DNA of 64,000 nucleotides from Opisthorchis felineus (Eukaryota > Platyhelminthes > Trematoda > Opisthorchiida > Opisthorchiidae). Of this stretch, positions 1 to 11,614 are shown piece after piece. How positions within the stretch are numbered: the first letter of the stretch is position 1; the number at the start of each line of letters is the position of its first letter. The notes below the pieces were generated by a model that had not been told where the DNA came from, searched no databases, and saw only the letters and a list, made by a program, of their open reading frames with translations. Both the position numbers and the translations under genes were made by a program. The stretch is taken from positions 357,383 through 421,382 of the forward strand of contig SJOL01009565.1 of NCBI GenBank assembly GCA_004794785.1, written 5' to 3'.

Positions 1-624
1 GTGGTCTCGCGAAAGATGATATTTCCATCCGGATTGGAAAGGCCAGAGCAGCTTTTGTGAACCTGCGTCACTTGTGGCGTAGGCGTGACATCAGCTTATC
101 TGTCAAGGGTCGAGTTTACAATGCTGCGGTGCGCTCCATACTACTATACGGATCGGAAATCTGGCCGTTGTGCGCCGAGGACGTCAAAAGACTTTCAGTG
201 TTTGACCATCGATATCTTCGGAGCATTGCCCGAATCTTTTGGGAACATCGGATAGATAAGCAATGCTGAAGTACGTCGGATGGTATTTGGAAGAAATAAC
301 TCACCCTCGATAGATGATCTGATCACACTGTATGGGTTGCGCTGGCTTGGCCACGTGCCGCGTGTGTCAGTCAACCGACTTCCTCGAAGGGTTCTTTTCG
401 CACAACCACGTGAAGGGTGGAAACGAGCCAGAGGCGGTCAAACAATGACTTGCCAGCGAAGTATAAAAGCCATTACCAGCAAACTCAGCTGCGCTGGTCA
501 TTACAGTCTTCCTGGATGGGGACACCGAGACGGGCCACATTAATGGTTTGAGACATCGTCAGACATGGCCCAGTCGCGCCCTCAATGGCGCTCGTGCATC
601 CGAGATATTGCCTTCAATGCATAG
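1..624 (+). pseudogene. RTE-type non-LTR retrotransposon, C-terminal remnant (cut by window edge)
   Basis: This is the end of an RTE-clade reverse transcriptase polyprotein, the enzyme that copies the element's RNA into the genome. Frame 3 is open from position 3 to 269 and encodes the block after the RT domain. It includes NLRHLWRRRDIS, KGRVYNAAVRSILLYGSE and FDHRYLRSIARI, which are typical of flatworm RTE proteins. A frameshift near 260 moves the reading to frame 1, which continues with YGLRWLGHVPRVS and GGQTMTCQRS. An in-frame TAA at 541-543 interrupts it, and the same frame resumes with a WFETSSDMAQSRPQWRSC-type end that stops at 622-624. One frameshift plus one nonsense codon show it is dead. 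The catalytic RT domain lies upstream, outside the window. The family call rests on remembered peptide patterns, not on a search. Confidence 0.85.
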
Positions 625-1099
625 CTCCCTTCCCAATCCCTCCCACTTGACAGTCCACTGACAGTGCTGTATTTACGCACCAATTTATCAGCTGCCACCT
701 CCAATGCGCAGCTACCTACCACACCTCCGCAAATCATCGGTGAACGAAACTGTGGCAGGTACAACCACTGTACGACAAGTACGCGATTCTTACAGCTGAC
801 AATGATGATGGTATTAGATTTAAGGGATTTGTTCGGTATTGCAGCTTTTGAAGCCCGTACTGTGTATTGACTTGGGAAAAATATAGCCCTTGTTCTCTCT
901 TTCGGATGACGTATGCTGGCTCCAGAAAAAAAAACACAAAGCTCGAGGCAACCCATATTTTTCGCACTTTACTCTTAAAATGTCTGGTGATCCTGATGCA
1001 ACGGCTCGCGATATCTACGGTGTGGAAGCTGTGCTTAGCCCCAGGGCTGAATGAAACTTCCTGTGCTGGATTCCAGTAAACAGTTGCCTTTGCGTAGTT
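625..1099. other. Unassigned spacer between two RTE copies
   Basis: No recognisable coding block occurs between the end of the first RTE remnant and the first endonuclease-like peptide of the second. Short ORFs on both strands overlap one another and resemble nothing I know. The stretch probably holds the 3' untranslated end of the first element, the insertion junction, and possibly the eroded 5' end of the second element. Confidence 0.4.
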
Positions 1100-1931
1100 A
1101 GGCAATCGAGATCAATGCATCTCGACGTGGTAAATGGTGTTCGTTTGTCAGCATAGGCTCTGACGGACGGCAGCTCTGAGACTGAGGATGATAGTTCCTA
1201 TCAAACCACAGGTGCTCCGGTCGGCAGGTGTCGTATCCGGTACAGGTATCATGACTCTGGAAGGTGATTTGAATGTGCTCTGCCCTGAGGAAGCCCAAAT
1301 TGGCGGCCGATTCAGGGTTGACGCTCACCGCAGATAATGGGGAATGGATTCTTCATTGTGTTGAACATCATTTGTTTCCAGCCAGCGCAAGCCTTCATTA
1401 CCATCGCGCATACAGCATGGCTTAAAAGCCACTAACTGCAAACCAGTCTGGACTTCGTTGGGCAATGTGACAATCAGCTAGGGATGGAGAGCTTTGATAC
1501 AAGACCGTCGTTCAGTTTGGAGTACACCACTGGATTTCGATTACCGCATTTTATGGGCACCCTTGTCTATTCGCTTTCTCTCGGGAACAGGCCGGTTGAT
1601 TCAAAGTCAGTTAGTCCAACACCGGCAAATCGTCTCCGTAGCTCAACAGTATTAGGTTAAGTTGGCTGAGAAGCTTCCAGAACTCGACGGGCACAATGGT
1701 AGTAATGGTGATTTGGATGACGATTGGAGAAAGGTCACAGAAGTCATGCTCAAGGTAAGTCGCACATCCCAATGAACACTGGATCACGTCACAATCAACA
1801 GCTCTGATTGAGGCCAGGAAAACTATACCAGCAACAAACGAATAGAATACCGCACGCAGAGCGCCGGTGGATCACAAAACCCCAAGAAATGGAAAGACTT
1901 TGTAACAGGAAGCACCCTGTTCAGGTTTATT

Positions 1932-1937
1932 CCATCA
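1932..1937. repeat. Left copy of SINE target-site duplication (CCATCA)
   Basis: CCATCA lies immediately before the tRNA-like head and recurs at 2125-2130. Joining the sequence upstream of 1938 to the sequence after 2130 restores an uninterrupted RTE reading frame, which supports this as the pre-insertion target. Confidence 0.75.
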
Positions 1938-2124
1938 GGGGCGAGATGGCTCAGTGGTTAGAGCGCAAATTTACTGACCGGAACGTCCGTGGTTCGAACC
2001 CGACCTCTGCCTCTCGACTTCCCCTGTCTAGGCTTGGGTAACCTGGCAGTATCCCAGACCTCGTGCTTCCTTCTGATGTCAATTAGGCACCGAAAGGGTG
2101 CTACAGCCGAACGGTTTTTTTACC
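1938..2124 (+). mobile_element. tRNA-derived SINE inserted in the RTE pseudogene
   Basis: A 187 bp non-coding element begins with GGGGCGAGATGGCTCAGTGG. It has an RNA polymerase III A box (TGGCTCAGTGGTTAGAGCG, 1947-1965) and a B box (GGTTCGAACCC, 1991-2001) at tRNA-like spacing, so it is a tRNA-derived SINE head. The cloverleaf is imperfect: acceptor and T-stem pairing are weak, so it is not a working tRNA gene. A tRNA-unrelated body follows, ending with a short T run before the right target duplication. The flanking 6 bp duplication and exact interruption of an RTE reading frame define both ends. The source tRNA and the partner LINE cannot be named from this copy alone. Confidence 0.8.
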
Positions 2125-2130
2125 CCATCA
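2125..2130. repeat. Right copy of SINE target-site duplication (CCATCA)
   Basis: This matches 1932-1937 exactly. RTE coding similarity resumes right after it (TNPRRADVIE). Confidence 0.75.
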
Positions 2131-4405
2131 ACTAATCCGAGGAGAGCGGACGTTATTGAAAGGACCTCCGAAAAAGATGGGACCTCGTTCCATCCATAAA
2201 AAAATCGCTTTGAACGATGGGTTGAACACTTTGAGGAACATGTCAGCTGGCCCCCATCAACTCAACCCTTGGAAGGACAAAACGAAACTGAGTGGAACGT
2301 CAATACCAGTTCGCCATCGACAACGGAATTCCAACGTGGAATTTCATTGCTTCAGGACAACGAAGTCTCTGATCCAGATGGTTTGCATCCCCCAATCTAC
2401 AAACGAGGTAAGTCCCTCGTGGCTAGCATGGTGATTTTACTTCAATTTACCAGGAGTGAAGAAAGAATTGCGACAGAATGAAGCGCCACGACGGTGATTT
2501 TGTTAGTGATCTGGTTGGTGTTTATGTGATTATCAGAAGGTAACAACCACTAACAAAAGTCTGTTTTACCAGAGTGATCATGAATAAAATAGTTAGGTAT
2601 ACTTGATAAAAAATAGATACAATGCAAAAAGTGGAATAAGCCAAAAAGTGACTTATCGTTTGAGGATAACTGTTGAGAGTTCCTGAGTGAAGCTCCGGAC
2701 GCGGGACGTGTCTTCTCCGCAGTATATCTGCTACACGTGGTCCGTAGTTGTCCGTGGAGACTTGTGAAACTCAGTTGACTTGGAGTGTTTGGCTGGCTCC
2801 TTGCTCCCTGCGCGCGAGTCTGAGTGTCGCGACTGTGCTTTTTTTTGACTGCGTTGTGTGTTCTGTTCTTACATATGTTGAGTGTAATCTAAAAAACAGC
2901 AATGTGAAAAACACATTGTGCCCTTAACGAGTTCACAGAACCCGTTGTTGACCAAAGTTCAGATTCATGTCACGGTGTTGTTTCGTGATGCAAGTTGTGA
3001 CATGTGGAACAAAACAATGCGCGAGGGAGACAGTGGACGTGTATGCGCTAATCGGCTTGGGCGACCGCTACAATTTCAATATTCAGAAAGGGTGCAAGAA
3101 TATCGCACGAAAACCACTGGAGAACCAGCCTAGTGGCCATAACATCCTCCGAGGGTTGGTTTGTTGCCGCGAGAGTCAGATTCGCGAGAATCAGGCTGGG
3201 TTTCGCCACGGCCGGGGTGGAACCAATCATATCTCTACTTTGCAACAAGTGCTGGAACTGCGCCACTCCTTCCAATGATGAGTACTAATAGTCCTCCTCA
3301 TCCTCAAATCTGCTTTGACCCAGTTGATCTTCAGAAACTGTAGCAGTGTCTGCCGTCGAAGGATGTCCCTTCCAAATTCGTCTTTTATAAAGCTCTGCAT
3401 GCCTCCTCTTATGGACCTATACGTGTCTACGAAATTTCTCCCCTGAGTTGACCGAGTCTAGTGGCGTTATACGGGGATGTCCTCTGTCGTCATTCCTCTT
3501 AAACTTCATAATCGATGCGCTGCCTGAATTTTCTGTCGGCCTTTCACGCCGAGTGGATAGAAATACTCCCGGATCGTCGGATCACGGACATTGACTATGC
3601 TAATGATATTGCCCTCTTTCGATCAGGACCTTTACAGATGCAAATGCAGATAAGTTAAATAACTGTGCTGTATGGTTCAGCATGAATTTGACACCTATAA
3701 AATGCTGCTGCAAAGTTGGGTGGGATCGAACCCAAGCCCCATGCTTGCAGGTGAAACGATCGATGTGGTAGATAAGTTTGTCTATTTGGGAAGCTGTGTA
3801 AGTCCCGGCGGAACGGCAAAAGACTCAATCGCCTCCCCAGTTGAAAAGTATAAGGCGGCGTTTACCAATCTCGACATTGTGGCACCGGCATGACACCAAC
3901 TTCGTTGTCAAGGGTAGAGTGTACGGTGCCCCAATCCGATCTGCCCTAATCTATGGATCAGATAAGTGACCGCTGCGTGCGGACGATACTCGGATACTCT
4001 CTGAGCTTGGCTACAGGTGCCTCTGAAGCGTTGTGCAAGTCTGGTTAGAACATCAGATCAGTAATGCTGAGATTTTCCGGGAAAGTTCATTCTCCCTCGA
4101 TGGACCAGCTGGTCACACACAAGTTAAGCTGGCTAGGCCGTCTACTTCGAACGCCAGAGTACCGCTTGCATCGTATAATTTTCTTCGTCAAGCCTTAACG
4201 GATGGAAACGACTGAGAGACAGTCAATCCGTGACTTGGCAACGAAGCACGAAAGACCCTGCCAGTCAACTTAGTCGCGTTGGTAATTAAGGTCTGTCGGG
4301 ATGGGGGTCGTGGGACGAGACAAACCGATGGTTAGTGACCCTGACAGATACGACCACGTCACATAGCCAAAGGAGGTCTTGCATCAAAGCTCTCACCTCC
4401 TACCA

Positions 4406-4762
4406 CATTAGACAAACATATTTGTCGCCATCGCTTCCAATACATGGCTCTCATCCGCTTAGTCTCCTTATTCTCCGTTAACGAAGCTGTAGCAGCTGAA
4501 ACTACTACACTTCAATGCATGGATTTTCAGCTAAAACTGACATCAACCCTATGGGTTGATTCATAAGATAGCGCATGCCATGCTTTACTCGTCCACAAGG
4601 TAGCAAATTGAGGCCGGTGGATTCCGGTGCTTGCTGTTCATACTGGTTCTAGTGCGGTCACGAACAAACTAAAAATTACGGCGTTATGACGGTTTGTGCA
4701 CCTTCGTGACACACTGACCTACATTAGAGGGTGCCTCTAATACCAGCTGACCCACCGAGGTT
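4406..4762. other. Probable RTE 3' untranslated remnant, no gene
   Basis: This follows the last RTE codons and ends at the tail of a minus-strand CR1 copy. No open frame or repeat with a known identity is seen. Confidence 0.4.
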
Positions 4763-5065
4763 CACGGATTCACGGATTGATACACAGGATCGAGGCTTTC
4801 GCTCAAGTTTCCTAGGTCAAATTTGTTCTTGTCGTTCAGCGGCTGCCGTTCACCTGGAAGGCATCAGCGAAAAGGAGTGTAGCACGGCTCTTTAAGTTCT
4901 CAGTGCGGGGCAGTAAGTTTGCCAGCGCGAGGACTCGCATAAAAAAGTGTCTAATAGTGCTTTGAACTGGGTCCTAGATGGAGCGTGGACAACCGTCGGA
5001 GGAGGGTTATTCCACACAGCAACTACCCGAAATGAGAAAAATGTTGCCTAATGAAAGTGTTCAGC
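4763..5065 (-). mobile_element. CR1-type LINE, 5'-truncated 3' end (copy A)
   Basis: Read on the minus strand this is the last ~300 bp of the same CR1-like family seen at 5,743-6,905 and 18.1-20.96 kb. The end of the reading frame aligns with the block after the RT domain, around the TTTCGGGTAGTTG and GTGTGGAATAACC DNA motifs. The element finishes with two perfect 8-bp units (CACGGATT on the plus strand at 4763-4770 and 4771-4778, AATCCGTG in element sense). Short 8-bp terminal repeats and strong 5' truncation are known features of CR1-clade LINEs. This copy is clearly more diverged from the other two than they are from each other. The 5' limit near 5,065 is where similarity fades. Confidence 0.8.
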
Positions 5066-5742
5066 GGTTATAGGTCAGGGTAACAGCTTACTGACCCTTC
5101 AGGCGGGTGGGTGAAACATGTGTGGCGACTATCCTAGCAGTCAAAACAGCCACCGTTGTCTTTCAGTCAGGCTTTTGAGTCAGAAGCTTTCGCTCGGTGA
5201 TCCACGATCGATTTTGTAACCCCTTTGTTCAGGTTTGGGGGTTCCAGGTTCCACATCAACCGCCGAATGGTGCCATCAGTCGGGTCGCCCTAATTGCTGC
5301 ATTCAGCATGGCGGGTGTCGTGGACCATCACCCTGATTTTGGTCCCTGGTTTGTCCTTCCACAAACCATGGTATACCACAAGGTACGATGGCTCCGTTTA
5401 TCCTTTAACGGAGGCAAAACAAGATTACTGCGACTGGATTTACACAGTGGTTACAGAATTCTCCAAACGACAGGGAGCATCTTACAACTTGTTCTGATGG
5501 GACGAGAAGCGCTGGGCTAAACGCCCGACCATGACTGTTCCATGTTCTAACCAATCAGAATGCAGACTCTTCTGGCTTGACTCAATCGACGTGATGTTCT
5601 GCTGTTTCGAGTGGCAGGCTTCAAGACACCACTCTTATGAGGATGCTGCCCGTTCCACTGTAGCCTGGATTTGACTCGCCATGGCTCGAAAGTTGGATGT
5701 GGCTTGTCGGTACGTTGTCGATCGGATATTATTTTGGGTGCT
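5066..5742. other. Unassigned segment between two CR1 tails
   Basis: Open frames of 67 and 107 codons occur on the plus strand (5,197-5,520), but their translations match no family I recognise. The segment separates two CR1 3' ends lying in the same orientation. It may be an older repeat into which both inserted. Confidence 0.35.
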
Positions 5743-6905
5743 CAACGATTCAGGGATTCACGGATTGATACACAGGGTCGAGGCTTTCGTCCAAGTTTCC
5801 CAGGTCGAATTTGTTCTTGTCGTTCAGCATCTGCCATTCAACTGAAAGGCACAGGCAAAGAAAGGGTGTACCACGGCTCTTTAAGTTCTCAGCGCGGGAC
5901 AGTAAGCTTTCCAGCGCGAGGACTCGTATAAAAAAGCGTCTAATAGTGCTTTGAATTGGATACTAGATGTAGCGTGTACAACCGTCAAAGGAAGGTTATT
6001 CCACACAACAACTACCCGAAATGATGAAATATTTTGCTTAAAAAAAGAGTGCGCTCTGAGCTTGAAAATATTCTTACCATGTCTCCGCCGCGGGTCAGCC
6101 GGGTCAACGGTGAAAAACCTGTTGGCCAAACCTTGTTCAAACAGGGAATAAGTAAGAATTAGGTCCCCTCGGAGGCGACGATTCTCCAAGGGAAAAAGGT
6201 CAAGCGCCGTGGGGCGCGTTTCGTAGTCCACCGCAACCATTGTCGTAGCAGCTGGTTGGACACGCTCAATGAGGATTACGTCTTTCTTGCGTCCTGAGTA
6301 GACAACTTGGTTGGCATTATCAAGAACTAGTCTAACGCAAGCTCCGTGGAGTATTTTGAAGTCCATGCGAGTAATACGAGAGAAGTGGCGCCGACTCATC
6401 CGTAGAACAGCGAATGCCTTTTGAGCCGATTTCTCGTGGTGCAATGAGAAGGACATGTTTGAAGAGAGCCAGATACCCAAATCCCTTTGGGCATCCATCC
6501 TCGTGATGTCTTCTAGTCCATTCTCACCACGCACGACAAAGGCGTTCGCTCAGTCCCCTCCGAGTGACATATGGACGCACTTTTCGTCAATCAAAGGGAG
6601 GCGCCAGTCCAACGACCACTGCTTTGCCGCGTCTACGTCCATTTGGAGGGCACAGGCGTTGGACCTCCAGGATTTCAAGTCGTCCGCAAAAAACAGACAT
6701 GGACTTGAAAGAACGTTTGGAAGGTAGTTGACGTAGATCAGAAACAGAAGTGGTCCCTAAACAGAGTCTTGAGTAACTCCAATGGAGACCGGCGCCACAG
6801 AAGAGTAGTTCAAACCTACTTTCACTCGGAATTTTCTGTCTGATGAGAACGCCCCAATCTAGGGTAGAATTTCTCCTTTAATCCCGTAAGTGTAGAAGCT
6901 CTGTG
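5743..6905 (-). pseudogene. CR1-type LINE, 5'-truncated copy with RT C-terminal half (copy B)
   Basis: On the minus strand this begins near the end of RT motif A and carries the RT motif B region (GVTQDSV then a stop then GPLLF), the catalytic FFADDLK box and a 217-codon open frame (6,534 down to 5,881) holding [51 protein letters not shown] and [18 protein letters not shown]. It finishes in three 8-bp units (CAACGATT, CAGGGATT, CACGGATT on the plus strand, 5743-5766). Three premature stops are present in the RT: LP-stop-IGAF, V-stop-GPLLF and GGD-stop-ANAF. It is nearly identical to 19.8-20.96 kb on the opposite strand, but the sequences beyond the tails differ, so it is an independent insertion. 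Confidence 0.88.
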
Positions 6906-9112
6906 GCCACTCAATCTTTGCGTACGTTAGGCTTGTGCGCGAAAAACTATGGGACCGCAGCTTGCTATCTGAAGTACTTTCGCGTAACGCACTTGGACCT
7001 CGTGTCTGATGAACTCATCGTGTTTGATGAAATATTCTACTGGGCGTCCACAGTGGATGGATATCTTTACACCTGCACATCACCATCATGAGAACTTGGT
7101 GGTTTATTTATTGGCCGTCCTCCCTGACTCTCTAGAATTCATGTGAACGCTCTGCCCGGCAGCGAAACATTATACCAAATGGTGAACTCCGCGCACAGTG
7201 CTGCGGGTTGTCAGCATGCTTTGTTAGGGCGGGTCGAAGTGAGAGGGCCACCGCTGCGTAGGCTGCGTTCACAGGTAGGCTAGCCGTTAGGCAGAGCGCA
7301 CTGTTATTTATCTCCGGTGTCGACACAGCTGTAACACCCATGAAGCCGCTGGGATGTGGGGCTACTGTGAATGCATGGCCGCCCTTTGCCGTGGTTCGGT
7401 TACAAATGGCACTGGATGGTTGTCTCAGGAGTTGTAGCTAGAGATCTGTGTATCCGGTAAGGCGGACAGGCACCACTAAAACATGTCTCATGGGAAGTTG
7501 CGGAACGGTCCGAATTTTCGGTCAGTGACAGGTTCTCATCAAAAACATCTTGGAAAGTATGACCTTTCGGTAATCTATGAGATTCGCTTTTAAATGTCAG
7601 CGAGGCCGAAAGTGGCATCAAGTTTCAGGGTAACGGGAGCATCTTTGATGAGCAGTGTGACGAATTTAATTTAATTTTATCTTAAATGTATCGGCCCTTG
7701 ATAGTTTTATTTCTGTCAGGCCCACAGTGGCCTGGGCTCCTGAAGTTCCCTGAAGCATTCTCCCCTTTGGCATTTCCGATTGCATTTGCTCACGGCAGCG
7801 GATGATCAATTCTGAACAGCAATATTATGCTATCAGTGAGGATCTTGACGATGGTGATTGCACCTGCCGCATCTGCGTTTCCTGCGAGGAGATTGGCGTG
7901 CAAAGTGCCATTTGGCACAAAACCGTGTAGTGTAGACGATTTTCTTCGGATCAGCTCAAACTTAGTTGCCCTCTGGAAGTCTCTTCCCATATTATGTCAG
8001 GCTGAGAAATCGAAAACGTTTAATCTTTGTAGTATCATTTATGCTACTGGGAACACGTCATCGTTCGGCGGTTAGCTTCTCAAGTAGCAGTCCCCGATCC
8101 CCTAGAGTCTGATTCACCGGCCGTGCTCAATTGCTGCTGGTCATCCTTCGGCGACTCAGGTCTACCCACAAAACGAGCTTGTGTTATTCCTCAGTCAGTG
8201 TGCCCAGCTTGAAATGCTCAAAATTTGTCAGCTCCCTCCGGCGTACGCAATGAACCTTTGAGCGTCCTTCTCGATCATCATGAAACAGCTATACAGAATT
8301 ATGAACAAAGCGGTCCTCTCCCGTTTACTTGAGCTGGGATCTAGGTGGTACCTGCAACAAGGTCGCTAGGGTGTTCTGGAAGTATCAACTTAATAAACAC
8401 TAGCCTTTAGGAGCGCACAGGTTCATCGGCAATGGTCAAACTTTCCATGTGGCGCGAGTCGAGTAACCCAAGGTCAGATTCGAGCACGGCCCCTCACGTT
8501 ATTTTTTAAACGTCACCCACCCATTTACTGGAGCGGTCCACCAATCCTGGTCATATTATCGACTATACTTCTGTGTCCAGTTTGCAACCGCCTAATGCCC
8601 CACTAAATTCTTGTTCGCTCCTCCGGATTAGGGTGTTTTTGTCCTATTTAGGTTCTGACCCGCTTAAAGAAGAGGAAGACGATTCACCTTGGTTTCAAGT
8701 CTCACGGTCGATGGATAGCCATGTTCGGAATCAGATGAGGTATTTGAGCATACCGGTGCGTCCGTGAGCACGCGGGAAAAATTCAGTGACCCTAGCCTGG
8801 TAGTAGCCGTCTCGTGAATCAGACAAATACGGATGCAAACGGCACCTGGTAGAGCATGCGCACCATGCGTCGTCGGTGGACAGAACTTGAGCAAGATTGC
8901 AGCGTGTGACTTCATTTTGCATGCTTCATTTGGCATGACCGTCAGGTGACAGTCTAACTGTGAGTGTAAGAGATCGTAAGCCATTAGAGGTCAAGAATGC
9001 CGACGATATCAGGTCCCATGACACCACGCGCCCTATCAGTAAAAGTTCCAGAGAAGCAGTGTAGCGGTTGGGACAAGAGCTTTGTTAATTATTTAGCCAT
9101 CCAACGCATTCT
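6906..9112. other. No gene recognised
   Basis: There are short overlapping ORFs on both strands (for example 7,132-7,341 and 7,400-7,621 minus, 7,827-8,075 plus), with no known motif. The base composition is moderate in GC, like other decayed repeats in the first half of the window. I see no tRNA, splice-flanked exon or terminal repeat here. Confidence 0.4.
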
Positions 9113-9151
9113 GATATGTATATGTGTATATGTGTGCATATGTATATGTGC
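9113..9151. repeat. TATG/TGTA-type microsatellite
   Basis: An imperfect run of TATGTA, TGTG and CATATG units, alternating purine and pyrimidine, of about 39 bp. Confidence 0.75.
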
Positions 9152-11545
9152 TCTCGTGGGTGACTTGCGATTGCTGGCGTCACAATGTACGCCGCTGTAC
9201 ACGAAGAACGACCTAACCTTGGATAACCAAACATAAATTTTGCATGAAAACGGTCCCTGATCGTCGGCGGCAGTCCAGTCACTCGTGCGTATAGATGTTC
9301 TATTCCATCAGGATCTAAAGGTGGCAAAAACAGCTTTGCAACGAACACAGATTTTAGTCAGTATATGGACCACATTGCTGGATATAAACAAGTATTATTT
9401 TCCAGCATGCTCCCATAAATTGTGTGGGTCGTTCCCCAGTATTTCTTTTAAAGTGAACTGTGGCACACCGTTTCAGCGGCTCCAGTTCACTCAGCCGGCT
9501 GGCATGCATCCTTGACTTAAGCCCTCTCCAGAGGAAGAAATCGAAGGCTACACACCTGGGACCTTGGTGGTCAGAAAACTGTACCGCCTCATCCAGTCCA
9601 AATGTCGGGAAATGTTGCGTCTAAACATTCCCCTGCCGTTCGGGCTTAGTGTTGGAACCCTCCAGCTTGTTCTTTAGGGCCCTGCGTGGCTGAGAATTGG
9701 AGCAATTCAATTTAAGTTTTTAACTAGTCTCCTGCTAAACAAGGTCACAGCACCATCAGCATGGCAAAGCATTCACGAAATTCAGGACGCTGGTCAAGGT
9801 CACTGGCCCCAATGTTCTGATGGTATGGTGTATTGCACTGATGGATATTCCACTCCTTCAGAGTCCTTTCGTGGATAAATAAGGCATCGAATATTTGCAC
9901 TGACTGCTTTTCTACCGGGCGTATTTCGTGTGGCCCACTAGTTTCTTTGGGCAACCACCACATCTATATTTTTGGGAGTGCGTACGCTGTCAGTCCGCAA
10001 GGATCGTCGTGTTGGAAAAGGTCAGTTTTAAAACCTCACTGGTTATCCGTGCCTGCTGGTGGATTATCCAGTAAGGTCGAAAGACCACTAAAATTTGTTT
10101 CAAGAGCCAGGCATGTGTCAGTGGCGACCATATGCCCTATTGCACCCCCTAAGTAGGCCTCTCATTCTCTTCAATAACAGGCAGACGGAACGTTTGACTT
10201 CGATTGCCTGACCAAGCCATGGTACCAAACGCCTTGCTCTCAGTTCAATATTATCTGCATCCTTGGGTAACTCCACTGTAGCGGCTAAAACCACTGTACT
10301 CCAAAGCACAACTGGCAGTTGATCATACTAACTGTTTCTGGCACTCTTGGCGTTTCAGCATCTCCCACACTTTTCGTCACTCTGGCTTTGTTGGCCATCC
10401 TATACCAGTGAGTGTGCAGCAGGTTGTCATCATTCATACCTCCAGTTAATACAACGCATGTTTTCATGGGCGTTTTTGTCATGGTTGGCGCAGAAGCTTT
10501 TATCTTCGGTGAATTCCTCCTCACTTGACCGAGCCTAAGCCGTTCGTAGGACACTTGCAGATCACACGGCCGAAGGGTTGTGATGATCGTGCCAAGCCAG
10601 CTGATGGTAACAGAGCGCCGTAAACTCGCTGAAGTTCTGCCACCTCGCCGACTTAACTGTGCGCTGCCGGAGGCACTACTCACCTGCGTGTTGAAAACAC
10701 ATCGGCACCCGGTTAAGGTAGACAGACTTTTCTATGTGCACACGTGTGCACGGACTGTGCAAACCGCCTTCTTGGGTTGGAGTGCGCACAACCGGCTTTT
10801 GTGGGGTTGTCCTGTGGGTATTGTGCCACAGCCAAACAAGAGAACGCAGAAAAACTGGGACACGCTAACTCACAACGATGTTAGTCGGTGGCAAGCCATA
10901 AGACTTGTAAGATAAAATCGTGCTTCGATTCCTGAAATAACTTCTGAAATTTGGTGAAGGTTCAGCGTCAAATTAAATCCACCGATCGTGCTTGAAGGAA
11001 CATCCATGGAATAAGGTAAAAGCCCAAATATTTTTGCAGTATCTGCAGCTATAGAGCGCAGTATAGATACAACGAGCCATATTTCGGCCTTTGAGAACTG
11101 ACTCAATTGTTGTAGATTTGCACGGGGTTTCTTTCTTGAAAGAAGAGGCATGGTGACATGTTATTGTCAATTGCCGTAGTCTACACTCCTGTGTATAGCC
11201 ACAACTAGCTGTTTGTATTATCGGTTGTGTCACAGCTAAATCTTCAGTTTGATTCCTCGAAGGGTAATTCAATACTGAAGACCGCCCAGGCTACAGAAAG
11301 TGTGACGGTCATTCGTACGGATTCGAAGTAGGTGCAAGGTACATATTGCCCTCTGGATGCGTCGTTTGGGATCGGATTTCCGCAATACCAGAATGGGCTT
11401 GGCTTCAGGGGCCGCATATTTGACCAATCAGAGCTTGCTTCGATGCTGAACAGACCTCGGGCTACGTTTTGACCAGTCACTTGCGCGTTCGGCAGGTCGG
11501 TGGTGAGGCGATTCGAGTGCAGGATTTTGCAGAATGCCTATCATC
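9152..11545. other. No gene recognised
   Basis: The longest open stretches (10,285-10,683 minus, 132 codons; 10,580-10,915 plus, 111 codons) overlap on opposite strands and have no recognisable domain, start context or splice signals. They are more likely chance ORFs or eroded repeat DNA than genes. Confidence 0.4.
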
Positions 11546-11614
11546 TGATCATGCCTGACGGTATGCCACCCACCAGTTGGGAATAAACATTATTATTCTT
11601 ATTATTACTATTAC
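11546..11614 (+). mobile_element. 3' end of an (ATT)n-tailed retroelement, copy 1
   Basis: The block TGATCATGCCTGACGG, then ATGCCACCCACCAGTTGGG, then AATAAA, then imperfect ATT/CTT units, recurs at 16,355-16,431. A conserved end with a polyadenylation-like AATAAA followed directly by a simple-sequence tail is typical of a non-LTR element's 3' end. Only about 40 bp of unique sequence is shared, so the parent family cannot be named. The CR1 family in this window has a different 8-bp tail, so this is a separate family. Confidence 0.6.

Larger units (their letters stand above)
1100..4405 (+). pseudogene. RTE-type non-LTR retrotransposon, nearly full length, heavily decayed
   Basis: A single RTE element can be followed in order across three frames. 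The endonuclease part shows ALTDGSSETEDDSSY (near 1,160-1,205), then GDLNV and IGGRFRVDAH (near 1,265-1,330). A linker contains AEKLPELDGHN and DDDWRKV (near 1,660-1,730) and LIEARKTIPATNE (near 1,804). TGSTLFRFIPS runs into a SINE at 1,938 and resumes after it with TNPRRADVIERTSEKDGT, then FERWVEHFEEHVSWPP and a DPDGLHPPIYK block (near 2,370-2,405). The RT core gives IRENQAGFRHGRGGTNH (near 3,180-3,235) and IDYANDIALF (3,590-3,616), where the YADD box reads YAND. The C-terminal part carries DKFVYLGSCVSPGG (near 3,770-3,815), LSWLGRLLRTPEYRL and finally RSCIKALTS. Many stops and frameshifts make it non-functional. 5' and 3' limits are approximate. Confidence 0.85.

Noticed and set aside
1938..2020. 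Functional tRNA gene
   Set aside because: A and B boxes are present, but acceptor and T-stem pairing fail and it is joined to a SINE body with a target duplication.
10285..10915. Genes in overlapping 132- and 111-codon frames
   Set aside because: They lie on opposite strands, have no motif or splice signals, and sit in DNA rich in decayed repeats.
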